Assembly (NCBI RefSeq): GCF_051020765.1
Contig: NC_134935.1
Coordinates: forward strand, 2,977,579 to 3,041,578
Length of the DNA stretch: 64,000 bases
Direction: 5' to 3'
DNA from: Lasioglossum baleicum
Taxonomy: Eukaryota > Arthropoda > Insecta > Hymenoptera > Halictidae
The notes beneath the pieces are model-generated. The model saw only the letters and a list, made by a program, of their open reading frames with translations, ran no database searches and was not told the DNA's origin. Below are positions 46,599-57,763 of the stretch, piece after piece. Numbering within the stretch: the first letter of the stretch is position 1; each line of letters opens with the position of its first letter. The position numbers and the translations under genes were made by a program.

Positions 46599-47698
46599 TA
46601 TGGATATAGAATATAGTCATAAATATGATTTTGACGGGGACCTAACTTGACTCTCGCATGATCAGTAGCCCAAATAAATTTCTGTCCTCGACAATGATTC
46701 CTAATAGTATTAGACAAAAATTATTTCCATCATCGATAGCGGTTCCATATGACCAAAAAGAATTGTTGTCCGTTATAATGGATATTTATCAGTCAATGAT
46801 AATGTCTATCATCGATAATGATTGTTTGTAAATAGAACATATGCAAATTTAATATTTTTAATTAACTAGATTTCCCGAATAACTTCATAAGTTTAGGTCT
46901 AAAGCACGACATATTCGAGCGTTCAGAAACGCGGTTTCCAGACCACATAATATGACAGTAATTACTCTGTCCAACAAAATCAATCTTTTTTCATGTTCTA
47001 CAATTACGGTTGGGTGAATCCTATAGAGTTTTTTGCGCTGATTCCGAATCTGCCCTTAATTTTTCTCCTAGATGCACAGTTTTTGCGAAACATGACTTTA
47101 AGATAAGAAACGTATTTTTCAACGTTAAACAAATATTGTGATGTTATTATAAAAGATATTGAATTGTTCTTTACAGCAAAAGATTCTGTAGACTTTCGCG
47201 AATCCAGTGATACCCAATATTAATATATTATGATTCTTTAAACATGTTTAAACAATCATTAAAGACGGAGAGACACTACTTTTGCACAAATTTTTGAGAA
47301 TATTTTTCAATTTATCTGAAAAAATAAAGGTCGAGGGGAAAATCGAACTATATTACGCGATAGAGCAGACTTTTATCTTGAGAAACCGCCCTATGAAGTT
47401 TGCAATGTCGACGTTTTTTCGAACCAGAAAGCAAAATATCTTCGCTCGACATGAGTTGCCGCCAGCGCAGTGGTGTTCACCACTAGAACGGTCTGGATAA
47501 GGTCGTTCGATGGGTTACGGCCAGTTACGGCGCGGCGAACGCCCGCGCCAGTGGTGAACGCCACTGAAAGTGTCGTTCAGTGTCGTTCGGTGCCGATCCG
47601 TCAGTAGTGTACGGAAAAGACCACCACCGCGGTGCCTTTTTGACCGCGCCTTCCGTTGCAGGTAGCTGCCGTGACGGTATAGTCTGCAAAGACCTTTA

Positions 47699-47995
47699 GG
47701 GTGCGTTTATAGTTCTTGACTCGCGAGACGTTGTCTCACGAGACATTTGGTCTCGCGAGACAGCGGGTCATAAATTTCGAGCGGGGTCGACGGGCCCACT
47801 GTGCGAGGCACGAAAAAAGGTCTCTACGGCTTCACGGTTCGTTTAGGTAAACTACCGATAGCTTTCCTTTAAGTCAGTAGGATATCTTCGGAGACCTTTT
47901 TTTGTGCCACGCACAGCGGGGGGCACAGCGGGCCCGTCGACCCGCTCGAAATTTATGACCCGCTGTCTCGCGAGTCAAGAACTATAAACGCACCC
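47699..47995. mobile_element. PIF/Harbinger-type MITE with TTA duplication
   Basis: TIRs GGGTGCGTTTATAGTTCTTG and complement, flanked by TTA at 47696-47698 and 47996-47998. A 3 bp TTA target and GGG-starting TIR are typical of PIF/Harbinger. The arms carry repeated TCTCGCGAGAC palindromes. Confidence 0.8.
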
Positions 47996-48290
47996 TTAGG
48001 GGGCCGTCTCCTAGCAGATGACGGTCGCGCGTGAACACTCACACACCGCTAGAGTACACTCACACACCGCTAGACCACGTATACGTACGCGAGAATTGCT
48101 AGGATCAGGGAAATGCGTTCTGATTTCTCGATAATGCAAAGACGGGGGTTTTTATTAGTCAAAATAGCTAGATAAAAGATCAATCTAGCGCGCTGTTTGC
48201 TTCAAAAGTCGTTCTTTTACGTTTTCGAGCAATGATTTTGCAATATTCGGCTGCATGTTGCCCGTTAGATGGCGCTGCAGTCACGCCGGC

Positions 48291-49464
48291 GCACAGTGGT
48301 CTAAAACGCGAAATTTAGTGACATTTTGGTATAACTTCTAAGTTATTAAAGATATCGACGTAAAATTTGGAGTGTAGGATATTAACATGTAATCTTTTTT
48401 AATAATGTATAATGTGGTATACTTTTCGTTTATGTAATAGTTTTTTTTACTATTTTTTAAACATATTTACAAATTTAACAACCTTTAGCAAATTTTTTTG
48501 AAACGGAATACATTCAGCTTGGTCAATATATTATTTTTCTAAATTTTTGAGAAATCGCTATTTTTATAAAATTTGTTTCTTGATTTTCCAAAGCCTCCGG
48601 AGAAAATTTATCTGATCCTTATAAATTCACAATCTATAGTACCTGTATAATGCACAAAGTGAAATGTAAACAATAATAAAATCTATTGCAAAATTTGCCA
48701 CCGAACAGACAAACAGACGAACAGACAAACAAACAAACAAACAAACAAGAAAGCGAGCTAATAAAAACGTGGTAATAAATATAATAAATTCAGATTTGTA
48801 CGGAACGCCTCCATTCTTAATAAATAACAAATAGCAGAATAATAAAGGAAGAAATGTTGAACAGGGAAAATAGTTAACGTAATAAATGTTCAACTATTTA
48901 TGTACTTACCAAATATTAGTGGAACGATATGTTTTATCACGAACGAGATATAACAAACACAAAATATAAATATAAACGTAATATAACAAACACAAATTAT
49001 ATAACAAATACAAAATATAAATTACTGTAAACAACGTATGACTAGTGCTGAGTTAAAGTATGTTACAGTGAGTGTGTGATGATGAACGAAGTGACAACAA
49101 TATAAATTTGGAGTAGGCGTGAAATTGACGATCGGGCAAACCAATTCATCGATAGCATTTTTTTCTGAATATTGATGGGAGAAACGGTCGTATAAGATGA
49201 TTGTTTAAAACGTATACAACGCGTTCGGAGAATTATACCTAATTCTCCTTGTATATTAATATAAACTGTACTAAACAATGGTATAATACTGAACTAATGC
49301 ATAAAGTATACTGAGGTACGCACTAAATATAAACTGCACAAAACAAAATTTAAATGAAAAGGAAAAAACATAGTATATAACGCTCAAAAAATTGTAGCAT
49401 AGCATAAAGATTTGAAGTGTTTCAAGTATAAAGTGTTTCTTAGTTGTCACGGAGCGGTGCGGCG
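48291..49464. other. Unassigned AT-rich stretch with a single Transib-like end
   Basis: Begins with a lone CACAGTGGTCTAAAACGC terminus after CGGCG; no partner end is visible before 49465. Downstream are tandem AAACAAAC and AATATAAC-type simple repeats and no gene. The following segment (TATAACTTCTAAGTTATTAA, then GATATCGACGTAAAATTTGG) resembles the inner arm of the hAT element near 29265. Confidence 0.4.
48706..48748. repeat. Simple repeat, CAAA/CAGA type
   Basis: Degenerate AACAGACAAACAGACG followed by AAACAAACAAAC units. Confidence 0.8.
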
Positions 49465-50798
49465 CACAGTGGGCTAGATCGACGCGCTAGCTGTTCATGA
49501 GCCAAAAAATGAAAGTCCTCATATCGATTTTTAACCAATGCACAGTGATTCTTAAATGTCTATTACGTTCGAAAACGATAATATTAATTAAAGCTATTCA
49601 AAACTCTCGTTACAATAAACGTTCAAAGATCAAACTTTTTCAGATACGATTTATCACCGAAAAAATTCCGTTACTTCATAACGATGTCCTGGAAAACCTA
49701 GTGAAGATTAAGTGTCCAAATTTTTTTTTATGAATAATGTATATCTATGTTGAGAACGCCCCAGGAACTAAACACGTTAATGTTCATAATTTATTATTTA
49801 AAAAAATGCTTAGGCAACTAAGGAAAATCGTCAAAGTTTTTCACCTTTGACAAGGGATAAGTTAAGTCTGCCAGAGTTTGCCGGGATTTAACAAAGTGGA
49901 ACATTTTCAGCAACATCTCCTCTAAAAGATCCTGTAAAGATCTCGTCCCAACTCGTCCCAGTTCGGAAATTATGATTGTTTAAAGCGTCGCGTGACACGC
50001 AATTCCGCGGCGAGTCGCGTTGCACGAGACGCATTGACGACCACTCAGCGGCTCTTAGGAGTCTAAAGACCTAACCCAGACCTATCTTATGATTTTTTTT
50101 TATTATACTGCCATTGATAAACATTCGAACTTCTTGCTAGCTTAGTTAAATAATTTGTATTTGAGAGACTATAGTAACAGCATCGTAGTATAGCATCACA
50201 GCAGTTTTTCCATATTGAAGACCTGTATTTTACCTTTGTTAAGAGGAATTATTGTATAGATTTTTGTTTATTCATAGATAAATAGAGTTATAAACGGAAA
50301 ATCCGTATGATCAACTGAATATAGTCAGTGACTTTGTAAAATATAATACTTAATTTTGTTTAAATTTTTGTAATTCTTTAAATATAAGACAGTAATAACA
50401 CATTTTTGTGCTATTTCATTAAATGTAATAAACTTCATTCATTCAAAAATTATGGATTACTCTTGTTTGAATGCCTGAATAGCCAGTTTCCAATTATTAT
50501 TTATTATTCACACGATTTTTCAGACATTTCCGGTGGTGTGACAAACAAATGTTTCCTACAAAAAGTAATCAGTACACAGTCTTTTAAAAATCTCAGTACA
50601 AAAAATTTAAAAACAAAATTTTTTTTAATAAAAAATTGTGTTCACCTTGATTATTTATTCATAACTATATATTTTTTATTCAATAATATTATAGCTGACG
50701 CCAAGACAAATCCAACGATATATTTAATGTGGTCTTTATGTTTTGAAATAATGGTGAAATAGGCGTGAACAGCTACCGAGCCATTCTGGCCCACTGTG
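49465..50798. mobile_element. Second Transib-like element, 1.33 kb, nonautonomous
   Basis: Ends CACAGTGGGC and GCCCACTGTG with further matching subterminal bases (TAGCTGTTCA on both sides). Direct repeats GCGGCG flank it (49459-49464 and 50799-50804), consistent with a 5 bp GC-rich TSD plus one chance base. No transposase ORF. It sits in the same foldback element that later received the non-LTR retrotransposon. Confidence 0.7.
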
Positions 50799-51118
50799 GC
50801 GGCGCGCCGGGAGACGAGCGTGGTGTAACGTCGCGATGCCGTAACGAACAATAGTTTCTCGAGATTATGTGAATCCTCCCCGATTTGGATGAGCTTTGGA
50901 TATGTTATCAAGACCATGATTCTGAACAACATTTCCCTTTACAGTTTTTGTCGGTCGGAAGAACTTTACTTGTCAATTCATATGGGTGGGTTCCGCTTGA
51001 GCCGTCACAGCGGTAGGACGTATTTGTTTACGCTCGTGCCAGCGAGGTTACTACTCTATAATATCGTTAACGTATTACTGTAAAATAAGTTTCTGTGCTT
51101 TCTGCGTTCTTCTTTCCT

Positions 51119-51143
51119 CCGAACACAGTTTTTCTGTGTTCGG
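51119..51143 (+). other. Perfect hairpin in the LINE 5' leader
   Basis: CCGAACACAG, loop TTTTT, CTGTGTTCGG: 10 bp stem with a 5 nt loop, ending 32 nt before the ORF1 ATG (51176). Confidence 0.8.
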
Positions 51144-51175
51144 AAGTGTTTTCCGTGGAAGGAGTATCAGCATAA

Positions 51176-52522
51176 ATGAGTGCCTCCAATATTGGAGATG
51201 CCCATTCTCATCGTTTCGTAAACCATACTGAAGTAAAACCAACAATGTCTACAATGTCTACACCAAAAGTATCGTATGCTCAAGTTACCCAAAATGTTAC
51301 TTTTCCGAAGAAGGATCAAGCCATTGTAGTCGATTCAATGGAAGGAATCACGATCAAAGAATACACCGTATCCATCGGAAAATTAATCGGCCCAAGTAAT
51401 ATTCGATTCAGATCCAGGATTTCTCACGGCAGAGTATGTCTATATCTGAGCAGCCAAGCTATCGTTGATACTCTCCTCAGTACGCACAAAAGTGTAAACA
51501 TAAGCGGTCATATTCTAGAAATACGTCCGCTTGTTTCTCCTGCCAAACGTATAATACTGTCGAACATTTGCCCAATAATACCGCATAATGTTATTGAGTA
51601 TAAATTGAAAGAACTAAACATTTCCATAAAATCTCAAATATCGTTTATTAGAGCAGGAATGTCTGATCCTGGGTACAGTCATATTCTGAGTTTCAGAAGA
51701 CAAGTGTATATTGAGCCAGAAGATATTAATGAACTACCAGATGCTATACAGATAAACTATGAAAACACACTATATTGGATTTACATTTCAACTGAAAAAT
51801 TGACGTGTTTCATTTGTAAAGCCGAAGGTCATCTCGCCAAGCACTGTAAAAATAATAGCTCTGTCAATCAAGAACCTTCAATTACTATTCAGCATGAAGA
51901 TCATACTTCTTCCACTCCAATGGTCGACTTTGCGGAGGAATCCAGTAATGATATGACTACTTACAGTCAAGTGTTGGATGACATATACGGTAATAACAAC
52001 CTTTCTCAAGAAATTCATCAGGATAAACTAACATCAAATGAAGAAAACAATTCATTCAAAGTTCCTCTTGTATCCAGTAGCAAACGTCCTTGTTCAAATA
52101 CCAGCTCGGTATACAATTCCTCTAATGTAAGTGAAATTCCAAGTACGATGGACATCGATAATAATAAAAAAACTACAAACAAAAACAAAAATAAGAAGTC
52201 TAGGACAGATAGCCGTTCAGATGAATTTAAAGAACAATTTGATCTTATAAAATTACTCATTAGCAGTCCGACACAAAACCCTCCTCTCAGTGTCGAAAAT
52301 TTATCCAATTTTATTGTGGAAAGTTTAAACAATTCAGATATACAAGGACTTGCTTCTAAATTCACCAACGACACTCCAGCACTCATCGAAATGTTAAAAC
52401 AAACGCAAAAACACATCAAACAGAAGAAACATAAGGCTCTGACTTCCAGGATTATTAAAAAGTTACTATCAAATAAGAAAGACACTTCTAGCGAGGATTT
52501 CAGTTCCTCAGAAGATCAATGA
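51176..52522 (+). CDS. LINE ORF1, gag-like RNA-binding protein
   Basis: A 448-residue protein that in this class coats the element RNA and acts as a chaperone. The N-terminal 200 residues are likely RNA-binding (an RRM-like fold is possible). A single CCHC zinc knuckle, CFICKAEGHLAKHC, lies near residues 211-224. The rest is charged and serine/asparagine-rich, with KKTTNKNKNKKSRTDSRS and a lysine-rich tail. Start ATG 51176 is the first in frame after the leader hairpin. The stop overlaps the ORF2 start as ATGA (52519-52522), so ORF2 is probably translated by termination-reinitiation. Confidence 0.85.
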   Translation: MSASNIGDAHSHRFVNHTEVKPTMSTMSTPKVSYAQVTQNVTFPKKDQAIVVDSMEGITIKEYTVSIGKLIGPSNIRFRSRISHGRVCLYLSSQAIVDTLLSTHKSVNISGHILEIRPLVSPAKRIILSNICPIIPHNVIEYKLKELNISIKSQISFIRAGMSDPGYSHILSFRRQVYIEPEDINELPDAIQINYENTLYWIYISTEKLTCFICKAEGHLAKHCKNNSSVNQEPSITIQHEDHTSSTPMVDFAEESSNDMTTYSQVLDDIYGNNNLSQEIHQDKLTSNEENNSFKVPLVSSSKRPCSNTSSVYNSSNVSEIPSTMDIDNNKKTTNKNKNKKSRTDSRSDEFKEQFDLIKLLISSPTQNPPLSVENLSNFIVESLNNSDIQGLASKFTNDTPALIEMLKQTQKHIKQKKHKALTSRIIKKLLSNKKDTSSEDFSSSEDQ

Positions 52523-55500
52523 ATAATTCAAACTTGCTCTATCAATCTCAATCTCCCACCTACTCTACTCAACGTAGTTGCAGCTCCTCAAATCTACGTT
52601 TGTTCTTCTGGAATGCAAGAAGCATCATACAACGGAAAGAAGAAGTTGAAGTTTTGTTAAAAAATTTAGACATTTTTGTGTGTGTGGAATCGTGGCTTAC
52701 TCCCGAAAAAGACTTAAAGTTTCCAGGCTTTAACGCGTATAGACTTGATAGATTACATTCTCGTGGAGGCGGCATTATTTTTCTTATTCGTAAGTCCATT
52801 GCGTTTTCAGAGATAGATCATTTAATTTCAGTTCATGACTCCATTGAAATTGGTGGCGTAAATATAACTAATATTAATTCCTCTTTGAAGATCATATCTT
52901 GTTATAGATCTCCAGGTTCTGTTCTTTCCCAGTCTCAATGGGACCAATTAGTTAGTAATATTGGAAGAAGTAACAATTGTATTCTCATGGGGGACTTTAA
53001 CTCCCATCATAGGGTGTGGAATTGTTCCAATACTGACCTGAATGGTGAAAGGCTTTTACAGTCTATTGATAATAATGATTTATTTCTGCATAACCCAAAT
53101 TCATTCACTCATATCGATCTTTATAGGAATAGTAAGTCTAATATTGACCTCGTCCTATCATCTATGAATATTGCAGATAAAATTAACATTAAAATTAGTG
53201 ATGAAATTTTGGGTTCTGACCATTATCCTATCTTTATTGATATCTTGGTCGAAAAAAATTATTATTATAGAAAATCCTTTAAAATTGATTCTGTTCGCAC
53301 TGATTGGGACGGAGTCCTAACATATCTAGATAATCATTATGTTGATTTTTTTGATCCTCTCTATGACACTCTATCTGCTAGTGAAAAATACAAATTTTTT
53401 ATTAATATACTAACGTATTCCATTAAGCACAACACTCCTGAAAAGAAAAGAGTAAATATTTGTAGACATAGAAATCCTGTTCCCTGGTGGGACTCGGAAT
53501 GTGATAAGTTTAAAAGACTAAGAAGAGCTGCATATAAAAAATGGGAATATTCTCATAACCTTACTGATTTAATTAACTATAAGAAAATTACAGCTCAAAC
53601 AAAGAAATTATTTAAAAGAAAAAGGAGGGATAGTTTTAGGGAATTCGCTGAAAAAATTAACATTCATACTGATGCAAAATTTACTTGGAACAGAGTTAGA
53701 GTGTTAAAAAATAAATGGGTTAAAATTAACCCAAAGAGCATTTCTGAGAATCTCCAGAATGAGAATCAAATTCTGTCTGCTCTGGACAAGATTAGTCCAC
53801 CATGGGTTCGCACTGACCCTACCTATGTATCAAATGGTAATGTCAATGAGTTTCTTGATGCATGCTTCAATCTAACTGAATTTAATGTTGCCTTAGCTTC
53901 ACGAAACTCTAGCTCGGCTCCGGGTCTTGACGGGATCAATTATCTAGTTATCAAAACATTATCTTTACAATATAAACTATTACTTCTAGATATTTATAAT
54001 GAAATTTACTTATCAAATGACTACCCTCAGGAATGGAATCAATATTACATTCATTTCATTGAAAAATCAGACAAAAAAAGTGTCCGTCCAATAGCTCTTT
54101 CCTCTTGCTTTTGTAAACTGTTCGAAACGCTTATTAAAAATAGGTTACAATGGTGGCTCGAACATCAAAATCTACTTCCAGCTAGCCAAACGGGTTTCCG
54201 TAAAGGACAATCATGTATTGATAATGCCACCAAGCTAATGTTATACATTCAGGAAGGATTTTTTAAGAGAAAGGACACCTTGGCAGCCTTCTTGGATGTT
54301 CAAGGGGCTTTTGATAACGTGAATAGTGATATTTTGTTGAACAAACTGTCTTCTGTAGGTTGCACTAACCGTTTAATTCGATTTATTAAATTTTTAACAT
54401 ATAAAAGAGAAATATTCACAAGTTTGACAGGCGATGAAGTTAGATTTGTCTTCAAAGGTGTCCCTCAAGGAGGTGTGTTAAGTCCACTTCTTTATTTAAT
54501 ATATGTTTCAAAAATTACTGAAAACTTGCCTAAAAATATTTGTGTATCTCAATTCGCAGATGACATTGCAATTTATTCAAAAATCTCCCCACTAAGAAAA
54601 TGTAAACATCTTATAGAAAGATCTATTTCCATTATAAAGTGTAACCTTCTTTTATTAGGTTTGGAACTAAGTCCACAGAAAACAGCTCTCCTTCACTTTA
54701 ACAACAAAAAGATCCTCCCTGGACAAACTGAAATTACAGTAAATGATTGCCTTATCAAATCTAGTTGCTCCACTCGATTCTTAGGAATAATTTTTGATTA
54801 TGAATTGTCTTTCAAAATTCATTTATCCTATGTTCAAAACAAATGTATGAGAGCCTTAAATATCGTTAAATTTCTATGTGGAACATGTTGGGGTTCAGAC
54901 CCATCAACATTATTAATTCTATACAAAAGTTTCGTTCGTTCACATATCGACTATGGATGCTTCATTTATTTTCCTTCACGTAAAGATCTAAAGTACAAAC
55001 TAGAAAAAATTCAATTTTCTGCCATTAGATCGGCTTTGGGTTATCGTATATCTACTCCTACCAACATTTTATTGGCTGAGTCAAAGCTCCTGTTAATAGA
55101 AGATCGTGTTGAATTTTTATGTAATAGGTACTTGAGTAAAATTATTTCCAATACTTCCACCTTGGTCAATAATGCAATACATCAATATTATTCCAAGACC
55201 AGAAATTTTAAACGCAAGAGGAAAAGACTCATACATCAATGTATTGATGATATCCCTATCATAAAAAGAAATTTAAGAATTAGTAACTGTTATGATATTT
55301 ATCGTTTGGATTATAATATTATTAGTAATTCGATCCCAATAAATACAGAACTTGGTCATGATCTTAAAATATGTAGCCATCCAAATTTCATATTACATAA
55401 TTGGCTTTCAAACTGTGACTCATACGCAATTTTTACTGATGGCAGTAAAATTCCAGGCTCTAACTCTGTTGGATCTGGATGTATTTGTAAAGATTTAAAT

Positions 55501-56304
55501 ATATCGACCAAAAAAAGCATCCCATCTATTGCTTCTATATTCACGGCTGAATGCATTGCTTTAATTGATGCTCTTGACATTGCTCTTTTGAACACAAATC
55601 ATAATTATAAAATACTTACTGACTCTCTCAGTGCCCTGCTATGTCTACAAAAGTCAAAGATAAATATAATGACCAACTTCTACATTTACGAAATTAAGGA
55701 AAAATACTTTAAGTTCATGAAAGCCACATCGAACAACAGCAGTATAGAATTTGTTTGGATTCCGTCCCATTCAGGCATTGTTGGAAATGATGAGGCTGAC
55801 GCCATAGCTAAGTCGGCAACACTAGAACAAGCTAATGAGCGTATTGTCATTCCCTTCTCTGATTTACGAGAATCTTTTAAAAACAAATGTAGACAAAGTA
55901 CTAGTGATTTCACAATGCAGCAGGGTCAGTTTAAAAGCAAGGAATACTTTCAGTATTATGTTAGAGACGGGGTTGCACCATGGTTCTCGGGTTTAAATTT
56001 ATCACGACAATTTATTGTTACATTCAATCGTTGTAGAGCAAATCATTATCATCTTGCAGCATCTCTTTCACGACTACATATAATAGATGATTCCAAATGT
56101 AACTGCGGCAATGAGGTTCAAGATCTGAACCATATTATTTGGCAATGTACCTTGTTGGAAACACAAAGAGTTGATCTCATGAAAAAATTAAGGAAGCTCA
56201 ATTTGTTTCCACCCTTAAATATCAGATCGTTACTTTGTGAACCGAATATTCAGGCTTGTTATCTTCTTTTCAATTTTTTCAAGCAATGTAATTTAAAGAT
56301 TTAA
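52519..56304 (+). CDS. LINE ORF2: endonuclease, reverse transcriptase, RNase H
   Basis: A 1261-residue replication polyprotein, uninterrupted. Domains in order: APE-type endonuclease (about 25-250; GDFNSHH near 158, GSDHYP near 232), which nicks the target; reverse transcriptase (about 470-760; GVPQGGVLSPLL and the catalytic FADD near 679-682), which copies RNA at the nick; RNase H (about 965-1100; FTDGSK near 971, AECIALIDAL, TDSLSA and SHSGIVGNDEAD near 1083), with the acidic active site and histidine intact; and a C-terminal C-x-C-x(n)-H-x4-C motif near 1193-1215. All core motifs look complete. Its start overlaps the ORF1 stop by 4 bp. Confidence 0.92.
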   Translation: MNNSNLLYQSQSPTYSTQRSCSSSNLRLFFWNARSIIQRKEEVEVLLKNLDIFVCVESWLTPEKDLKFPGFNAYRLDRLHSRGGGIIFLIRKSIAFSEIDHLISVHDSIEIGGVNITNINSSLKIISCYRSPGSVLSQSQWDQLVSNIGRSNNCILMGDFNSHHRVWNCSNTDLNGERLLQSIDNNDLFLHNPNSFTHIDLYRNSKSNIDLVLSSMNIADKINIKISDEILGSDHYPIFIDILVEKNYYYRKSFKIDSVRTDWDGVLTYLDNHYVDFFDPLYDTLSASEKYKFFINILTYSIKHNTPEKKRVNICRHRNPVPWWDSECDKFKRLRRAAYKKWEYSHNLTDLINYKKITAQTKKLFKRKRRDSFREFAEKINIHTDAKFTWNRVRVLKNKWVKINPKSISENLQNENQILSALDKISPPWVRTDPTYVSNGNVNEFLDACFNLTEFNVALASRNSSSAPGLDGINYLVIKTLSLQYKLLLLDIYNEIYLSNDYPQEWNQYYIHFIEKSDKKSVRPIALSSCFCKLFETLIKNRLQWWLEHQNLLPASQTGFRKGQSCIDNATKLMLYIQEGFFKRKDTLAAFLDVQGAFDNVNSDILLNKLSSVGCTNRLIRFIKFLTYKREIFTSLTGDEVRFVFKGVPQGGVLSPLLYLIYVSKITENLPKNICVSQFADDIAIYSKISPLRKCKHLIERSISIIKCNLLLLGLELSPQKTALLHFNNKKILPGQTEITVNDCLIKSSCSTRFLGIIFDYELSFKIHLSYVQNKCMRALNIVKFLCGTCWGSDPSTLLILYKSFVRSHIDYGCFIYFPSRKDLKYKLEKIQFSAIRSALGYRISTPTNILLAESKLLLIEDRVEFLCNRYLSKIISNTSTLVNNAIHQYYSKTRNFKRKRKRLIHQCIDDIPIIKRNLRISNCYDIYRLDYNIISNSIPINTELGHDLKICSHPNFILHNWLSNCDSYAIFTDGSKIPGSNSVGSGCICKDLNISTKKSIPSIASIFTAECIALIDALDIALLNTNHNYKILTDSLSALLCLQKSKINIMTNFYIYEIKEKYFKFMKATSNNSSIEFVWIPSHSGIVGNDEADAIAKSATLEQANERIVIPFSDLRESFKNKCRQSTSDFTMQQGQFKSKEYFQYYVRDGVAPWFSGLNLSRQFIVTFNRCRANHYHLAASLSRLHIIDDSKCNCGNEVQDLNHIIWQCTLLETQRVDLMKKLRKLNLFPPLNIRSLLCEPNIQACYLLFNFFKQCNLKI

Positions 56305-57763
56305 AGTTATGTACTTATGTGTTATTATACCTAATGTGTCCTGCGATACCTACATTACTGATGTTTAACTGTAAGATGTACATATATTACTAATGTATAG
56401 CTTTATAACCCCCTATGGGGAGTTTCAATTAAGCTTTCAATAGAAAAAAAAAAAAAAAAAATTCATATGGGTGGATCTCTTTACCCGACTTACGGCAACT
56501 TTACCCGAACGAGAGAAGAAGCAGAAACTGATTGTATTAAAAACTCACTTATTCAGCCGTAAATCCATTTGCTGCTTCGAAATGTGCGTCACTGGATCAC
56601 TCGGTGACGAACTGCACAGATGTCTTCAGGTATACGACAGTACCAAAAGCTAAGGGACGTACGGCCAGATCGACGAACTGCACAGCCGGTGGTAGAAGGC
56701 CTAAGGGATGCGCGGTCAAGTCGACGATCCTGAATTTCACTTTCACTTTCGAATCGATAAATAATTCGTATGTTTATTTCACAGAGATGCCTTGAAATTT
56801 TTCCACACTCACAATCACTGTTCACATTTGTCAACGCGTTTCCGCGATGTCGAAGAAACGATGCTGTGGATGGATAATAGAACGTTATATCAGTAATAAG
56901 GATACACGAGATATCTCTTCCATGGCATCGTTCGTTCGTCAAGAATCGGTGTTTTCGAGAATCATATGGTTCTCGAAAAATCAATATCTCCTTGGGAACG
57001 ATTTCATTTGTTTTAAACGACGCCTTCATCGAATACATTGTACGCTGGGAGAGCACAGTTTCGCGCGGCATCGCGAAGAGCATCGATCTCTTTCCGAGTC
57101 GGAGTAAGTAATTTCGTTCGATATCGATACGAGTTATAAAAGTGTGCTACGAGTTCAACAATTATATGAAAGTGTGGTAGTTGTATGTGGTAGTCAAATG
57201 GATTTACGGCTGAATAAGTGAGTTTTTAATTCAATAAGTTTGTGCTTCTTCTATCGTTCGGGTAAAGTTGCCGATGATGTGGGTCCTTACCGATTTCGAT
57301 GACTTTGAAATAGGTTATAAATTCGATGTTTTAAATATCTTTTTCCTTTGAAATAAATTCTTATCGAAATCGGATAGAAAATAGTACATCGATCGATTTA
57401 CAATTACAAATTTTTACAATAATATCGTAAACTAAAGCCGATCGACAGAAACTGTAAAGGGAAATGTTGTTCAGAATCATGGTATTGACAACATATCCAA
57501 AGCTTATCGAAATTGGCGAGGATTCACATCATCGAGAAACTTTTGTTCGTTGCGACATCGCGGCGTGCCACCGACACTCGGCTGCCGGCGCGCCGGGCTC
57601 AGCCGGGCTGCACGCGTCTAGCTCGCGCTCTGATTGGTCCGTGTTTTTCGTTAATAACTCGTTAACGAAGCCGCGGACGACATTTTTTCAAAGGAAAATT
57701 TCGCTTGAAATGATCTCAGGAACCTCCCATTTTCGGCTCTCGAGGGAATTTTGAGACACCCTG

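Larger units (their letters stand above)
44600..47650. mobile_element. Diverged foldback element with nested insertions
   Basis: 44621-44960 resembles 7618-7860 of the 7265 foldback. 45233-45470 and 46620-46900 are inverted halves matching 8440-8760 and 7905-8110. 46968-47560 is a diverged relative of the CACTA-like foldback arm joined to the GTTCTAGTGGTGAACACCAC motif of the 7265 family. Interrupted by the hAT-type piece (45474-46005) and the MITE (46233-46598). Boundaries are approximate. Confidence 0.5.
50990..56460 (+). mobile_element. Full-length non-LTR retrotransposon (LINE), I/LOA-like
   Basis: Flanked by the exact 14 bp duplication ATTCATATGGGTGG (50976-50989 and 56461-56474) and ending in a pure poly(A) tract. 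This fixes both ends: a 186 bp 5' leader, ORF1, ORF2 and a 3' leader of about 150 bp. Both ORFs are uninterrupted and the TSD is perfect, so insertion was recent and the copy may still be active. Endonuclease, reverse transcriptase and RNase H in one ORF2 points to the I/LOA-type group. Confidence 0.9.
50805..57763. mobile_element. Foldback element split by a non-LTR retrotransposon
   Basis: 50805-50955 is the inverse of 57432-57590 (for example CAGAATCATGG near 57474), and 56485-56580 is the inverse of 57190-57275 (AAATCCATTTG with CAAATGGATTT). The right end GAGACACCCTG followed by TA (57763) is a mariner-type terminus related to the 366 bp MITEs. The left terminus was lost near the Transib-like insertion. 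Confidence 0.65.

Noticed and set aside
56589..57083. 164-codon minus-strand ORF
   Set aside because: It overlaps a foldback loop with ORFs in opposing frames, no motif or domain pattern, and no promoter or splice context.
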